From positions 1 through 38,412 of the forward strand of contig JAEWOG010000078.1 of the NCBI GenBank assembly GCA_023460975.1: a DNA stretch of 38,412 nucleotides, given 5' to 3'. Source of the stretch: Actinomycetes bacterium. GTDB lineage: Bacteria; Actinomycetota; Actinomycetes; Propionibacteriales; Nocardioidaceae. Shown piece by piece: positions 14,394-25,261 of the stretch. The notes under the pieces were generated by a model. The model was not told the DNA's origin, did no database searches, and saw nothing but the letters and a program-made list of their open reading frames with translations. The stretch's first letter is position 1; each line of letters begins with the position of its first letter. Both the position numbers and the translations under genes were made by a program.

Positions 14394-15379
14394 GGCTCGT
14401 GCGGGCAGCGGCAGTCCTGCTCGTGGCGCTGCCCTTCGTCGCTGGAGCTGTGGCCACGGCCGCGGACGTCGGCCCGGATGCCGAGGAGGCCGCGAGGTTC
14501 GCCGACCCCGCGATCACCGAGTCCAGCGGACTCGCGGTGCTGGGGGAGGGCTGGGTCACCGTCAACGACTCCGGGGACGGCGCGCGGATCTTCGTGGTCG
14601 ATCCCGCCACCGGGGAGACGGTGCGCACGGTGACGTACGCAGAGACCGCCGTCGACGTCGAGGCGCTGTCCCCCGAAGGTGACGACGTGGTGTGGGTGGG
14701 CGACATCGGCGACAACTTCGCTCGCCGGGAGCACGTGAGCCTGTACCGGGTTCCGCTGGACGGCTCGCCGGTGAGCAGGCTCGACGTGCGCTACGACGAC
14801 GGGCCGCGCGACGCCGAAACGCTCGTACGCGACCCCGCCACCGGAAGCCTGTGGATCCTGACCAAGGGGGTTCTCGGAGGGGCCGCCTACCGGGTGCCGG
14901 ACAGCGGCGAGGGGGTACGGGTGGCCGAGCGAGCCGGCGACGTTCCTGCGTTGCTCACCGACGGCAGCTTCACGGCATCCGGGGACGCCGTGCTGGCGCG
15001 TAACTACACCCGCGGGTTCCGCATCGAGTGGCCCTCGCTCGAGGTCACCGCCACCCTCGCCCTGCCACGCCAGGAGCAGGGGGAGTCGCTCGGCATCGAG
15101 CCTGGCGGCGACGTACTCATCGGGTCGGAGGGCGCCGCAGCACCGGTGCTGCGCCTGCCCGCGCAGGCGTGGGACGCATCCCGATCGACCCCCGGCACAC
15201 CGTCGCCGAGCACCGAGGTGTCGCCGCCGGCGCGCGAGACACCCACGTCCACCGCCGACGGCGGCTCCGGTGGCCCTAGTGCGTGGGGCTGGTGGGCGAT
15301 TGCTGCCGGCGCTGTGGGGGCGGTGGGACTCGGCGCGGCCTGGTGGGTGCGGGGGCGCCCTCGCAGAGACGACAAATGA
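14390..15379 (+). CDS. Secreted, C-terminally membrane-anchored protein of unknown function
   Basis: The 329-residue product begins with a signal peptide (RLVRAAAVLLVALPFVAGAV). A beta-rich extracellular body follows, with repeated short blades (ESSGLAVLGEGWVTVNDSGD, IFVVDPATGETVRT, DDVVWVGDIGDN) suggesting a beta-propeller-like fold. A Ser/Thr/Pro-rich stalk (about 255-290) leads to a single C-terminal membrane helix (WAIAAGAVGAVGLGAAWWV) and a basic tail. This layout places the body outside the cell. The GTG at 14390 overlaps the methyltransferase stop; the longer upstream open frame is a shadow of that gene. No catalytic motif is recognised. Transcription probably ends at the hairpin at 15382-15409. 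Confidence 0.75.
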   Translation: MRLVRAAAVLLVALPFVAGAVATAADVGPDAEEAARFADPAITESSGLAVLGEGWVTVNDSGDGARIFVVDPATGETVRTVTYAETAVDVEALSPEGDDVVWVGDIGDNFARREHVSLYRVPLDGSPVSRLDVRYDDGPRDAETLVRDPATGSLWILTKGVLGGAAYRVPDSGEGVRVAERAGDVPALLTDGSFTASGDAVLARNYTRGFRIEWPSLEVTATLALPRQEQGESLGIEPGGDVLIGSEGAAAPVLRLPAQAWDASRSTPGTPSPSTEVSPPARETPTSTADGGSGGPSAWGWWAIAAGAVGAVGLGAAWWVRGRPRRDDK

Positions 15380-15381
15380 CA

Positions 15382-15409
15382 TCGGCCCCCACCGCGAGGT
15401 GGGGGCCGA
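15382..15409. terminator. Bidirectional terminator between convergent genes
   Basis: A perfect 12-bp stem (15382-15393 with 15398-15409) closes on a GCGA tetraloop. It lies between the secreted-protein gene and serC, which converge here. Confidence 0.8.
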
Positions 15410-15425
15410 CGTCAGTCGTACGGGG

Positions 15426-16550
15426 TCAGGCCAGGGACTCGACGACGAAGTCGATCGCGCTGGTGAGCTTCTCGACGTCGGCGGGGTCGATCGCCGGGTA
15501 CATCGCGATGCGCAGCTGGTTGCGGCCGAGCTTGCGGTAGGGCTCGGTGTCGACGATGCCGTTGGCGCGCAGCACCTTGGCGATCGCCGCGGCGTCGATG
15601 GCGTCATCGAAGTCGATGGTGCCGATGACCAGCGAGCGGTCCTCGGGCTTGGCCACGTAGCAGGAGGTGTACGCCGTGCGCTCGGCCCAGCCGTACAGCG
15701 CGTTGGAGGACGCCGTGGTCCGCTCGACCATGCCGGCCAGACCGCCGTTGGCGTTCATCCAGTCCAGCTGCTCGGCCATCAGGAACAGCGTCGCCACGGA
15801 CGGGGTGTTGTAGGTCTGGTTCTTGCCCGAGTTGTCGATCGCGGTCGGCAGGTCGAAGAACGGCGGGATGTAGCGGTCGCTGGCCGCGATCTCGGCGGCA
15901 CGCTCGAGCGCCTTGGGCGACATCGCGGCGATCCACAGGCCGCCATCGGAGGCGAAGCACTTCTGCGGCGCGAAGTAGTAGGCGTCGACCTCGGCGAGGT
16001 CGACGGGCAGGCCGCCGGCGCCCGACGTCGCGTCCACGAGGACCAGCGCGTCGTCGTCGATGCCGGCAGGGCGGACGACCGGGGCCATCACGGCGGTGGA
16101 GGTCTCGTTGTGTGCCCAGGCGTAGACGTCCACGCCGTCCTCCTTCACGGCCTCGGGACGCGACCCCGGGTCGGAGGAGATGACGGTGGGCTCGGCCAGC
16201 CACGGCGCCTTCTTGACCGAGGAGGCGAACTTCGACGAGAACTCACCGAAGGCCAGGTGCTGCGACTTGTTGCGCACCAGGCCGAAGGCGGCGATGTCCC
16301 AGAAGGCGGTGGCCCCGCCGTTGCCGAGGACGATCTCGTAGCCCTCGGGGAGGCTGAACAGAGCGGCCAGGCCCTCGCGGACGCGGCCGACGGTGTTCTT
16401 GACGGGCGCCTGACGGTGCGAGGTGCCCATCAGGGTGTCGCCGGTGGCGGCGAGCGCGTCGAGGTGGCTGGTCTGGATCTTCGAGGGACCGGCACCGAAC
16501 CGGCCATCGGCGGGGAGCAGGTCGCTGGGGATCTGGAGGGCGTCGTTCAC
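15426..16550 (-). CDS. serC: Phosphoserine transaminase
   Basis: SerC is a PLP enzyme that converts 3-phosphohydroxypyruvate and glutamate to phosphoserine in serine synthesis; in some bacteria it also serves PLP synthesis. The 374-residue product is of the actinobacterial type, with DGRFGAGPSKI near the N-terminus, GNGGATAFWD, the DATSGAGG segment, and the PLP-binding lysine in FAPQKCFASDGGLW (about K197). The start is GTG at 16550, chosen because AAGGAC precedes it at normal spacing and because known homologues begin there; the frame is open for 20 more codons upstream. It is divergent from the GNAT gene. pdxH, about 4 kb away, also serves PLP metabolism. Confidence 0.95.
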   Translation of the reverse strand: MNDALQIPSDLLPADGRFGAGPSKIQTSHLDALAATGDTLMGTSHRQAPVKNTVGRVREGLAALFSLPEGYEIVLGNGGATAFWDIAAFGLVRNKSQHLAFGEFSSKFASSVKKAPWLAEPTVISSDPGSRPEAVKEDGVDVYAWAHNETSTAVMAPVVRPAGIDDDALVLVDATSGAGGLPVDLAEVDAYYFAPQKCFASDGGLWIAAMSPKALERAAEIAASDRYIPPFFDLPTAIDNSGKNQTYNTPSVATLFLMAEQLDWMNANGGLAGMVERTTASSNALYGWAERTAYTSCYVAKPEDRSLVIGTIDFDDAIDAAAIAKVLRANGIVDTEPYRKLGRNQLRIAMYPAIDPADVEKLTSAIDFVVESLA

Positions 16551-16663
16551 GCCGGGTCCTTTCGGAGAGGTCCAAAGAGTGTGACCTGACGGCGCTGTCA
16601 GCGCCCTCATTGTGTCACCGCCCCTGCGCCATCCCCAATCGTGGTCCAGTCCCTGCGACTGCC

Positions 16664-16669
16664 TAGGCT
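16664..16669 (+). promoter_or_regulatory. -10 element of the GNAT gene (leaderless)
   Basis: TAGGCT stands 6 nt before the GTG at 16676, consistent with a leaderless transcript. Confidence 0.55.
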
Positions 16670-16675
16670 TCGCTC

Positions 16676-17170
16676 GTGGAACCGCTCGATCTCGTCCGTG
16701 TCAGCCTCGACCATCCGGATGCGCAGGTGCTCGTCGCCGGCGTCCAGCAGGTCTACGTGGAGCGGTACGGCGGAACCGACGACTCGCCCATGGATGTGGC
16801 CGCGTTCGAGGACCCGACGGGCGAGTTCTACGTCGGCTACCTCGACGGGGTCCCGGTCGTGTCCGGTGCGTGGCGCCGCGAGAGCACCCCGGCCGGTGTC
16901 GCGCAGGGGCCGTGCGCGGAGGTCAAGCGGATGTTCGTCGTCGAGTCCCACCAGGGACGCGGCCTCGCGCGAGCGATGCTCGCGCACGTGGAGAGGACGG
17001 CGTACGCCGCCGGCATTGCGACGCTGATCCTCGAGACCGGGCTGCGCCAGCCGGAGGCGATCGGGCTCTATGAATCGTCCGGATACACCCCCATCCCCAA
17101 CTTCGGTTTCCACCGCGATGAGCCGCTCTCGCTGTGCTACGCGAAGGCGCTGGGAACTACGACTCTGTAG
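16676..17170 (+). CDS. GNAT family N-acetyltransferase
   Basis: A single-domain GNAT acetyltransferase of 164 residues, expected to transfer an acetyl group from acetyl-CoA to an amine. The beta4 strand (CAEVKRMFVV) leads into the acetyl-CoA pyrophosphate-binding loop QGRGLA and helix ARAMLAHVERTA. The C-terminal motif EAIGLYESSGYTPIPNFG is typical of the family. The GTG start is supported by the leaderless promoter signal just upstream; no Shine-Dalgarno is present. The acceptor substrate cannot be inferred. It is divergent from serC, with a 125-bp gap. Confidence 0.85.
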   Translation: MEPLDLVRVSLDHPDAQVLVAGVQQVYVERYGGTDDSPMDVAAFEDPTGEFYVGYLDGVPVVSGAWRRESTPAGVAQGPCAEVKRMFVVESHQGRGLARAMLAHVERTAYAAGIATLILETGLRQPEAIGLYESSGYTPIPNFGFHRDEPLSLCYAKALGTTTL

Positions 17171-17262
17171 TTCGTACAACTCCCGGACAGCCCCGCGAGG
17201 GCGACCTATGTTCACGGTGTTCGGGAAGTGGCACGAGTGACGTCTGGGGAAGGACATCACGC

Positions 17263-17889
17263 ATGGTGACAAGCTCGCGCGCACGGGCCAGCGTGCGCCG
17301 CGCAGCCCTCGCGGCTGCTCTGACCAGCGGTCTGATCGCACTCCTCGGAGGCCTTCTCGCCGCGCCCGCGCAGGCCACCACGGAGGAGGTGTCCTACCCG
17401 ACAACCGCGGAGGGGTACGCGCCGTACCAACCGCAGACCAAGTGCATCCGCACCCCGCGCTCCGGGATCCTGCTGATGGCCGACTGGCTCACCGCCCGCG
17501 GCGGCGGGTTCGGTCCCATCTCGCGCTCGTGCACGACAGGCGGCATCACCGAGCACAAGGAGTCGCGCGCCTTCGACTGGATGCTCGATGCCACCGATCC
17601 CGCCGACGTCGCGCTGGCCGACGAGATCCTTGCGGAGCTCTTCGCCACCGATGCGGAGGGCCAGACGCACGCGGTCGCGCGGCGGATGGGCGTGATGTAC
17701 GTGATCTGGAACGACCGCGTCTGGGCGTCCTACCGCAACTTCGAGCCGAGGGCCTACCTCAACTCCGGCTGCCGCAACCGACGTACGTGCTCGACCACGC
17801 TGCGGCACCGCGACCACATGCACATCTCGCTGGTGCGCAAGGGCGCCAACGGGCGCATGAGCTGGTACCTGGCGCAGCACAGCGACTGA
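17263..17889 (+). CDS. Secreted protein with an HxH-containing C-terminal domain
   Basis: A 208-residue exported protein. An arginine-containing N-terminus and hydrophobic stretch (RRAALAAALTSGLIALLGGLL) end in a likely signal peptidase site at APAQA. The mature part contains ITEHKESRAFDWMLDA, MGVMYVIWNDRVW and RHRDHMHISL. These resemble a domain found in many exported actinobacterial proteins (ARB_07466-like) and recall the His/Asp metal ligands of M15-type peptidases, so a cell-wall hydrolase or a non-catalytic relative are both possible. The ATG at 17263 has a strong GGGGAAGGA ribosome-binding site (17247-17254); the longer upstream frame has no such support. A bidirectional terminator follows at 17917. 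Confidence 0.72.
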   Translation: MVTSSRARASVRRAALAAALTSGLIALLGGLLAAPAQATTEEVSYPTTAEGYAPYQPQTKCIRTPRSGILLMADWLTARGGGFGPISRSCTTGGITEHKESRAFDWMLDATDPADVALADEILAELFATDAEGQTHAVARRMGVMYVIWNDRVWASYRNFEPRAYLNSGCRNRRTCSTTLRHRDHMHISLVRKGANGRMSWYLAQHSD

Positions 17890-17916
17890 GCCCGGCAGGC
17901 GGGCGTACGGACGACA

Positions 17917-17948
17917 AAGGCCCCGGCACCGTGAGGTGTCGGGGCCTT
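17917..17948. terminator. Bidirectional terminator between the secreted protein and citA
   Basis: A 14-bp stem (17917-17930 with 17935-17948, one G-T mismatch) closes on GTGA. It starts AAGG and ends CCTT, so it can work on both strands for the two converging genes. Confidence 0.8.
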
Positions 17949-17958
17949 CGCTGTGGGA

Positions 17959-19062
17959 TCAGTTGCCCCAGCTGGGGTTCCACCCGTCGACGTCCGAGGC
18001 CGGACGCGAGGCCGGGCCGGTGTAGATCGCGGAAGGCCGGATCAGTCGACCGGTCTTCTTCTGCTCCAGGATGTGGGCCGACCAGCCGCCCGTGCGGGCG
18101 CAGGTGAACATCGAGGTGAACATGTTGGCCGGCACCTCGGCGAAGTCGAGGACGATGGCCGCCCAGAACTCCACGTTGGTCTCCAACACGCGGTCGGGAC
18201 GACGCTCGCGGAGCTCGGCCAGCGCGGCCTGCTCCAGCGCCTCGGCGACCTGGTAGCGGGGGGCGTCGAGCTCGCGGGCCGTACGGCGCAGCACGCGGGC
18301 GCGGGGGTCCTCGGCGCGGTAGACGCGGTGACCGAAGCCCATGAGGCGCTCGCCCTTGTCGAGGAGGTCCTTGACGTACGCGCGGGCGTCGCCGGTCTTC
18401 TCGACGTCCTCGATCATGCCGAGCACGCGCGAGGGGGCTCCGCCGTGCAGCGGGCCGGACATCGCGCCGATGGCGCCCGAGAACGCCGCCGCCACGTCGG
18501 CGCCGGTGGAGGTGATGACGCGGGCGGTGAACGTGGAGGCGTTCATGCCGTGCTCCGCGGCGCTCGACCAGTAGGCGTCGATGGCCTTGACGTGCTTGGG
18601 GTCGGCCTCGCCCTTCCAGCGGATCAGGAACTTCTCGGCGAGGGTCGCGCCCTCGTCGACGAGCTTCTGGGGGACGACCGGCTGGTGCAGGCCGCGGGCC
18701 GACTGCGCGGCGTACGAGAGCACCATGACGGCGACGCGGGCGAGGTCCTCGCGGGCCTGCTCGTCGGTGATGTCGTAGGTCTGGCCGAAGCCGAAGGCCG
18801 GCGCGAGCATCGCGATGGCTGCCTGGATGTCGACCCGGACGTCGCCGGTGTGGACGGGCAGGTTGAAGGGCTCAGCGGCCGGAAGTCCGGGGGTGTAGGT
18901 GCCGTCGATCAGCAGACCCCAGATGTTCTCGAACGGGACGCGGCCGACGATGTCCTCGATGTCGACGCCGCGGTAGCGCAGCGCGCTGCCTTCCTTGTCG
19001 GGCTCTGCGATCTGGGTCTCGAACGCGATGACGCCCTCGAGTCCGTGGTGCACCTCAGTCAT
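17959..19062 (-). CDS. citA: Citrate synthase, CitA-type
   Basis: Citrate synthase condenses oxaloacetate and acetyl-CoA at the entry of the TCA cycle. The 367-residue product has the short actinobacterial citrate synthase 2 layout: GLEGVIAFETQIAEPDKEG at the N-terminus, the histidine motifs SGPLHGGAPSRV (H206) and GFGHRVY (H245), and the C-terminal AHILEQKKTGRLIRPSAIY. The third catalytic residue, an aspartate in most citrate synthases, is glutamate here (E298 in ETNVEFW), as I recall for mycobacterial CitA. The ATG at 19062 follows AAGGAG at good spacing, so the 30 additional upstream codons are rejected. A 2-methylcitrate synthase activity cannot be excluded. Confidence 0.93.
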   Translation of the reverse strand: MTEVHHGLEGVIAFETQIAEPDKEGSALRYRGVDIEDIVGRVPFENIWGLLIDGTYTPGLPAAEPFNLPVHTGDVRVDIQAAIAMLAPAFGFGQTYDITDEQAREDLARVAVMVLSYAAQSARGLHQPVVPQKLVDEGATLAEKFLIRWKGEADPKHVKAIDAYWSSAAEHGMNASTFTARVITSTGADVAAAFSGAIGAMSGPLHGGAPSRVLGMIEDVEKTGDARAYVKDLLDKGERLMGFGHRVYRAEDPRARVLRRTARELDAPRYQVAEALEQAALAELRERRPDRVLETNVEFWAAIVLDFAEVPANMFTSMFTCARTGGWSAHILEQKKTGRLIRPSAIYTGPASRPASDVDGWNPSWGN

Positions 19063-19219
19063 GGGTGACGCTCCTTTGCGTGCGGGTACGGGCCCGGGCC
19101 GGAACCGGCCGCGCGGGCGTGGGCCCCATTCTGCCCCCGCTCGACGGGTCACGGTCAGTCCCGGTGGTTACCGACCAGTAACCTGATCGGCCCCTGCGCG
19201 GCCTGTCAGCGCCCCCACT

Positions 19220-19225
19220 TATGGT
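19220..19225 (+). promoter_or_regulatory. -10 element of the MFS gene at 19233 (leaderless)
   Basis: TATGGT lies 7 nt before the ATG at 19233. It overlaps the alternative upstream ATG at 19221, which argues that the second ATG is the true start. Confidence 0.5.
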
Positions 19226-19232
19226 CGAGCCC

Positions 19233-20456
19233 ATGCTGGCCCGACTCGGATTCCCCTCGGTGGGGGAGCACCGCAGGTTCGTGAGTGCCATCGTGGCCGA
19301 CACGATCGGCAGCGGGCTCTTCATGCCGATCACGCTGCTCTACTTCGTCCGGATGACCGACCTCAGCCTCGTACAGATCGGTTCCGCGCTGTCGGTCTCG
19401 GCGTTGTGCACGATCCCGGCCAGCTTCTTCGTCGGCACCATGGTCGACAGGTTCGGTGCCCGGCGCATGATGCTTCTGGGCAACGTCGCCCAGGGCGCCG
19501 GAATGCTGGCCTACCTGTGGGCCGACTCGTTCGCCGAGGTGGCCTTCTGGACGATCCTGCTCAACGTCGGCCGCCAGGCGTTCTGGGGTTCGTTCGGCAA
19601 CGTCGTCACCGCGATCACAGCCCCCGGGGAGCGGGAGACGTGGTTCGGGTTCCTGCAGGCCCTGCGCAACCTGGGCTTCGCGCTCGGCGGGCTGCTCGCG
19701 GGCGCCGTGCTCCAGGTCGACGTGAGCGCGGTCTACCACGCGGTCGTCGTCGTCAACGCGCTGACGTTCGCCCTGGCGTTCTTCCTGCTCCTCGACGTCC
19801 CCGACCACCGGGCGCACCACGGGGAGGAAGTGCCCACCGAGGGATGGGGCGTGGTCCTGCGTGATCGCCCCTACCTCCGCCTCGTCGCGGGCCAGTTCGC
19901 CTGGTGCATGGGCATGATGGTGCTCAACTTCGCGCTCCCGGTGTACGCCGCCGAGACGCTCGAGCTGCCCGGCTGGCTGGTCGGCGCCATGTTCACCCTC
20001 AACACGGTCATGGTCGGGCTCGGGCAGGGCCTCACCGTGCGCTGGATGTCCGGGCGCGTGAGGGGCCGGATGATGGCGCTGTCCAACCTCTTGTTCGTCG
20101 CTGGTTATGCCGTCTTCGTGATCGCCGGTGCGCTGCCGACCTGGTTCGCGGTCGCCGCCATGCTGCTGGGCGCTGGCGTCTACACACTCGGCGAGCTCGT
20201 CGGCGGCCCGGTCCTGCAGGCCACCGCCGCCGAGGCCGCGCCCGACCACCTGCGCGGGCGCTACCTCGGGCTCGGCCAGCTGAGCTGGGGCGTCACCGGG
20301 GCCGTCGCCCCGGTGACCTTCGCGTGGCTGCTCACCCACGGCACCTACACCCTGTGGTGGGTGATGGGCGCGCTCGCGCTTGCCGGTGCCGCGTACGTCG
20401 CCCGGCTGCCCAGGGTGTTGCCGGCAGCGGCAGCGCAGGTGACCCACGCCGCCTGA
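19233..20456 (+). CDS. MFS transporter
   Basis: A 407-residue membrane transporter of the major facilitator superfamily with twelve predicted hydrophobic helices. The loop between helices 2 and 3 carries the MFS motif A variant GTMVDRFGARRMML. A polar segment at about 190-205 (DHRAHHGEEVPTEG) marks the central cytoplasmic loop. No signature allows the substrate to be named; a small-molecule efflux role is a common guess for such proteins. The ATG at 19233 is preferred over 19221 because of the -10 at 19220-19225. It is divergent from citA and ends 25 bp before pdxH, which has its own promoter signal. Confidence 0.85.
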   Translation: MLARLGFPSVGEHRRFVSAIVADTIGSGLFMPITLLYFVRMTDLSLVQIGSALSVSALCTIPASFFVGTMVDRFGARRMMLLGNVAQGAGMLAYLWADSFAEVAFWTILLNVGRQAFWGSFGNVVTAITAPGERETWFGFLQALRNLGFALGGLLAGAVLQVDVSAVYHAVVVVNALTFALAFFLLLDVPDHRAHHGEEVPTEGWGVVLRDRPYLRLVAGQFAWCMGMMVLNFALPVYAAETLELPGWLVGAMFTLNTVMVGLGQGLTVRWMSGRVRGRMMALSNLLFVAGYAVFVIAGALPTWFAVAAMLLGAGVYTLGELVGGPVLQATAAEAAPDHLRGRYLGLGQLSWGVTGAVAPVTFAWLLTHGTYTLWWVMGALALAGAAYVARLPRVLPAAAAQVTHAA

Positions 20457-20469
20457 GTGGGCGTGGTCC

Positions 20470-20475
20470 TAGTCT
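20470..20475 (+). promoter_or_regulatory. -10 element of pdxH (leaderless)
   Basis: TAGTCT stands 6 nt before the ATG at 20482, with no Shine-Dalgarno at normal spacing. Confidence 0.55.
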
Positions 20476-20481
20476 CAGGGC

Positions 20482-21135
20482 ATGATCAACCCAGACCCGA
20501 TCGACCTCGCCGCGCTCCGTGAGGAGTACGCCCGCGGGGGACTCGACCGCGATGATCTCGCCGCGGACCCGTACGCCATGTTTGCCCGGTGGATGCGGGA
20601 CGCCATCGCGGCCGGGGTGCACGAGCCCAACGCACTCGTGCTCGCCACGGTCTCGCCGCAGGGCCAGCCGTCTTCGCGGATGGTGCTGCTCAAGGAGTTC
20701 AACACCACCGGGTTCGTCTTCTACACCAACCAGGCATCGCGCAAGAGCGGGGAGCTGTCCGCCAACCCCCGGTGCGCACTGCTGTTCCCGTGGCACCCGT
20801 TGGAGCGGCAGGTCCGCATCGAGGGTGAGGCGGAGCCCGTGGCCGACGCCGAGGCCGACGCGTACTTCGCCGTCCGTCCGCGCAGCGCCCAACTCGGCGC
20901 CTGGGCCTCACTCCAGTCGAGCGTCGTGGCCGACCGCGACGCGCTGGCGGCCTCGTACGCCGAGGTCGAGGCCCGGTTCGAGGGGGCCTCGGTGCCGCGC
21001 CCGCCGCACTGGGGCGGCTACCTCGTACGGCCCGCCTGCGTGGAGTTCTGGCAGGGGCGCCCGGGGCGCATGCACGACCGACTGCGCTACGAACGCGACG
21101 GCGAGACCTGGCAGGTCGTCCGCTTGGCGCCCTGA
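20482..21135 (+). CDS. pdxH: Pyridoxamine 5'-phosphate oxidase
   Basis: PdxH is an FMN-dependent oxidase that makes pyridoxal 5'-phosphate from pyridoxine or pyridoxamine phosphate. The 217-residue product has the full family layout: LREEYARGGL at the N-terminus, the FMN/substrate-binding block SSRMVLLKEFN followed by GFVFYTNQASRKSGEL, then LLFPWHPLERQVRIEG, the SAQLGAWASLQSS loop, and the C-terminal PPHWGGYLVRP with EFWQGRPGRMHDRLRY. It supplies cofactor for PLP enzymes such as SerC in the same neighbourhood; the link is metabolic and not proof of co-regulation. The downstream gap holds family repeats. Confidence 0.96.
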   Translation: MINPDPIDLAALREEYARGGLDRDDLAADPYAMFARWMRDAIAAGVHEPNALVLATVSPQGQPSSRMVLLKEFNTTGFVFYTNQASRKSGELSANPRCALLFPWHPLERQVRIEGEAEPVADAEADAYFAVRPRSAQLGAWASLQSSVVADRDALAASYAEVEARFEGASVPRPPHWGGYLVRPACVEFWQGRPGRMHDRLRYERDGETWQVVRLAP

Positions 21136-21136
21136 G

Positions 21137-21260
21137 GGCTGGTTGAGCGTGTCGATACGCCACGTCTCGACAGGCTCGACGAGCGGGTGGCTGGTGGTTG
21201 AGCGTGTGGAAACCCCACGTCTCGACAGGCTCGACGAGCGGGTGGCTGGTGGTGAGGGGC
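21137..21260. repeat. Two tandem units of the dispersed palindromic repeat
   Basis: Two nearly identical units of roughly 55-60 bp each contain a GGTTGAGCGTGT arm, a short spacer and a CACGTCTCGACAGGCTCGAC arm ending GAGCGGGTGGCTGGTG. The two arms are inverted copies of one another. They occupy most of the gap between pdxH and the ABC exporter operon. Confidence 0.8.
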
Positions 21261-21348
21261 GGCCCAAAAATCGGGTGGTCTCGTCAGTGGTGTCCGTTAG
21301 CCTCGGAGGTCGGCCCTGAGGGGGGCCTGTTTGCCGAATGGAGTCCGG

Positions 21349-23078
21349 ATGCTGCTGCGACTGATACGCGACCGCATCAGGCCGTACGCCGGCCACCTGG
21401 CCGCGATCGTCGTCCTCCAGTTCTTCGCCACCGTCGCGATGCTGTTCCTGCCCAGCATCAACGCCGAGATCATCGACAACGGCGTGGTCGCCGGAGACGT
21501 GGGCTACATCTGGCGGCGTGGTGGCGTGATGCTGCTGGTTGCCCTGGGACAGGCAGTGTGCGCGGTCATCGCCGTGTGGTTCTCGGCGCGCATGGCCATG
21601 GGTTTTGGCAGGGATCTGCGCGCTGCCATCTTCGGGAAGGTCGGGACGTTCTCAGCGCGCGAGGTCCAGCACTTCGGAGCGCCGTCGCTGATCACCCGCG
21701 AGACCAACGACGTGCAGCAGGTCCAGATGGTCGTGCTGATGACCGGCACCGTGATGGTCAGCGCGCCGATCATGATGGTCGGCGCAGTCGTGATGGCGCT
21801 GCGGGAGGACGCCGGGCTGGCGTGGCTGGTCGCCGTCGTCGTCCCCGTGATGGCCGTGATGATCGGGTTCATCGTGTCCCGGATGGTGCCCAGCTTCCAG
21901 CGGATGCAGACCCGCATCGACGAGGTCAACCGGCTCCTGCGCGAGCAGATCACCGGCGTTCGGGTGGTGCGGGCCTTCGTACGTGAGCGGCACGAGGAGT
22001 CCCGCTTCGCGGTGGCCAACGACGACCTCACCCAGGTCTCGGTGACGGCCGGGCGGTGGGCGGCCGGGATGTTCCCCGTCGTGCTCGTCGTCTCCAACGT
22101 CGCGACCGTCGGGGTCATCTGGTTCGGCGGTCACCGAGTCGAGTCGGGGGCGATGGAGGTCGGCGCCATCACCGCGTACATCTCCTACGTCATGCAGATC
22201 GTGATGTCGGTGATGATGGGCACCTTCATGCTCATGCAGCTGCCGCGCGCCGCCGTGTGCGCCGAGCGCATCAGCGAGGTGCTCGACACCGAGGCCTCGG
22301 TGCTCGCCCCCGAGCACGGAGCCTCGGAGTTCCCCCGCCCCGGACACCTCGACCTGTCCGCGGTCACGTTCGCCTATCCCGGCGCCGAGCAGCCGGTGTT
22401 GCGCGACGTCGACCTCGCGGCCCGTGCGGGCGAGACAGTGGCCATCATCGGTTCGACCGGGGCCGGCAAGTCCACGCTGGTCAACCTCGTGCCGCGACTC
22501 TTCGACGTGACCGGCGGCAGCGTACGAGTCGGTGGCGTCGACGTGCGCGAGCTCGACCCCGAGGCGCTGTGGAGTCAGATCGGCCTGGTCCCGCAGAAGG
22601 CGTTCCTGTTCTCCGGCACGGTCGCGGACAACCTGCGCTACGGACGCGCGGAGGCCACTGAGGAGGAGATGTGGGAGGCCTTGGAGGTCGCCCAGGCGCG
22701 TGACTTCGTGGAAGCGATGCCGGGCGGCCTGCAGGCCCCCATCGCGCAGGGGGGCACCAACGTCTCGGGAGGCCAGCGCCAGCGGCTGGCGATCGCCCGG
22801 GCGGTGATCAGGCGCCCGGCGCTCTACCTCTTCGACGACGCCTTCTCGGCTCTCGACCTCGCCACCGACTCACGGCTGCGGGCGGCTCTGCGCGCCATCA
22901 CCCGTGACGCGACGGTCGTCGTGGTCGCCCAGCGGGTCGCCACGATCCGCGACGCCGACCGGATCGTGGTGCTCGAGGACGGCCGTGTCGTCGGCACCGG
23001 GACCCATGCCGAGCTCGTGGCGTCGTGTCCGACCTACGTCGAGATCGTCACCTCGCAGGAGACGGGAAGTGACGCCGC

Positions 23079-23082
<4 letters not shown>
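21349..23082 (+). CDS. ABC exporter subunit 1 (degenerate ATP-site half)
   Basis: A 577-residue fused permease-ATPase of the multidrug/lipid exporter type: six membrane helices in residues 1-320, then a nucleotide-binding domain. Walker A is GSTGAGKST (368-376) and the signature VSGGQRQRL (from 472) is canonical. The Walker B end reads YLFDDAFSALD, so D497 replaces the catalytic glutamate, and the switch histidine is glutamine (Q528 in VVVAQRVAT). In known heterodimeric exporters this is the half that builds the non-hydrolysing site, while its good signature serves the partner's site. ATG 21349 with GGAGT upstream is preferred over TTG 21331. It overlaps the next gene by 4 bp (ATGA). The substrate is unknown. 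Confidence 0.9.
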
Positions 23083-25223
<2,141 letters not shown>

Positions 25224-25261
25224 TCCGTTGGCTCAGCGCGGATGCAGGCGTACGGTTGAGG

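Noticed and set aside
15270..16589. 439-codon frame antisense to serC
   Set aside because: It lies over the well-supported serC gene and is typical Val/Gly/Asp-rich shadow sequence.
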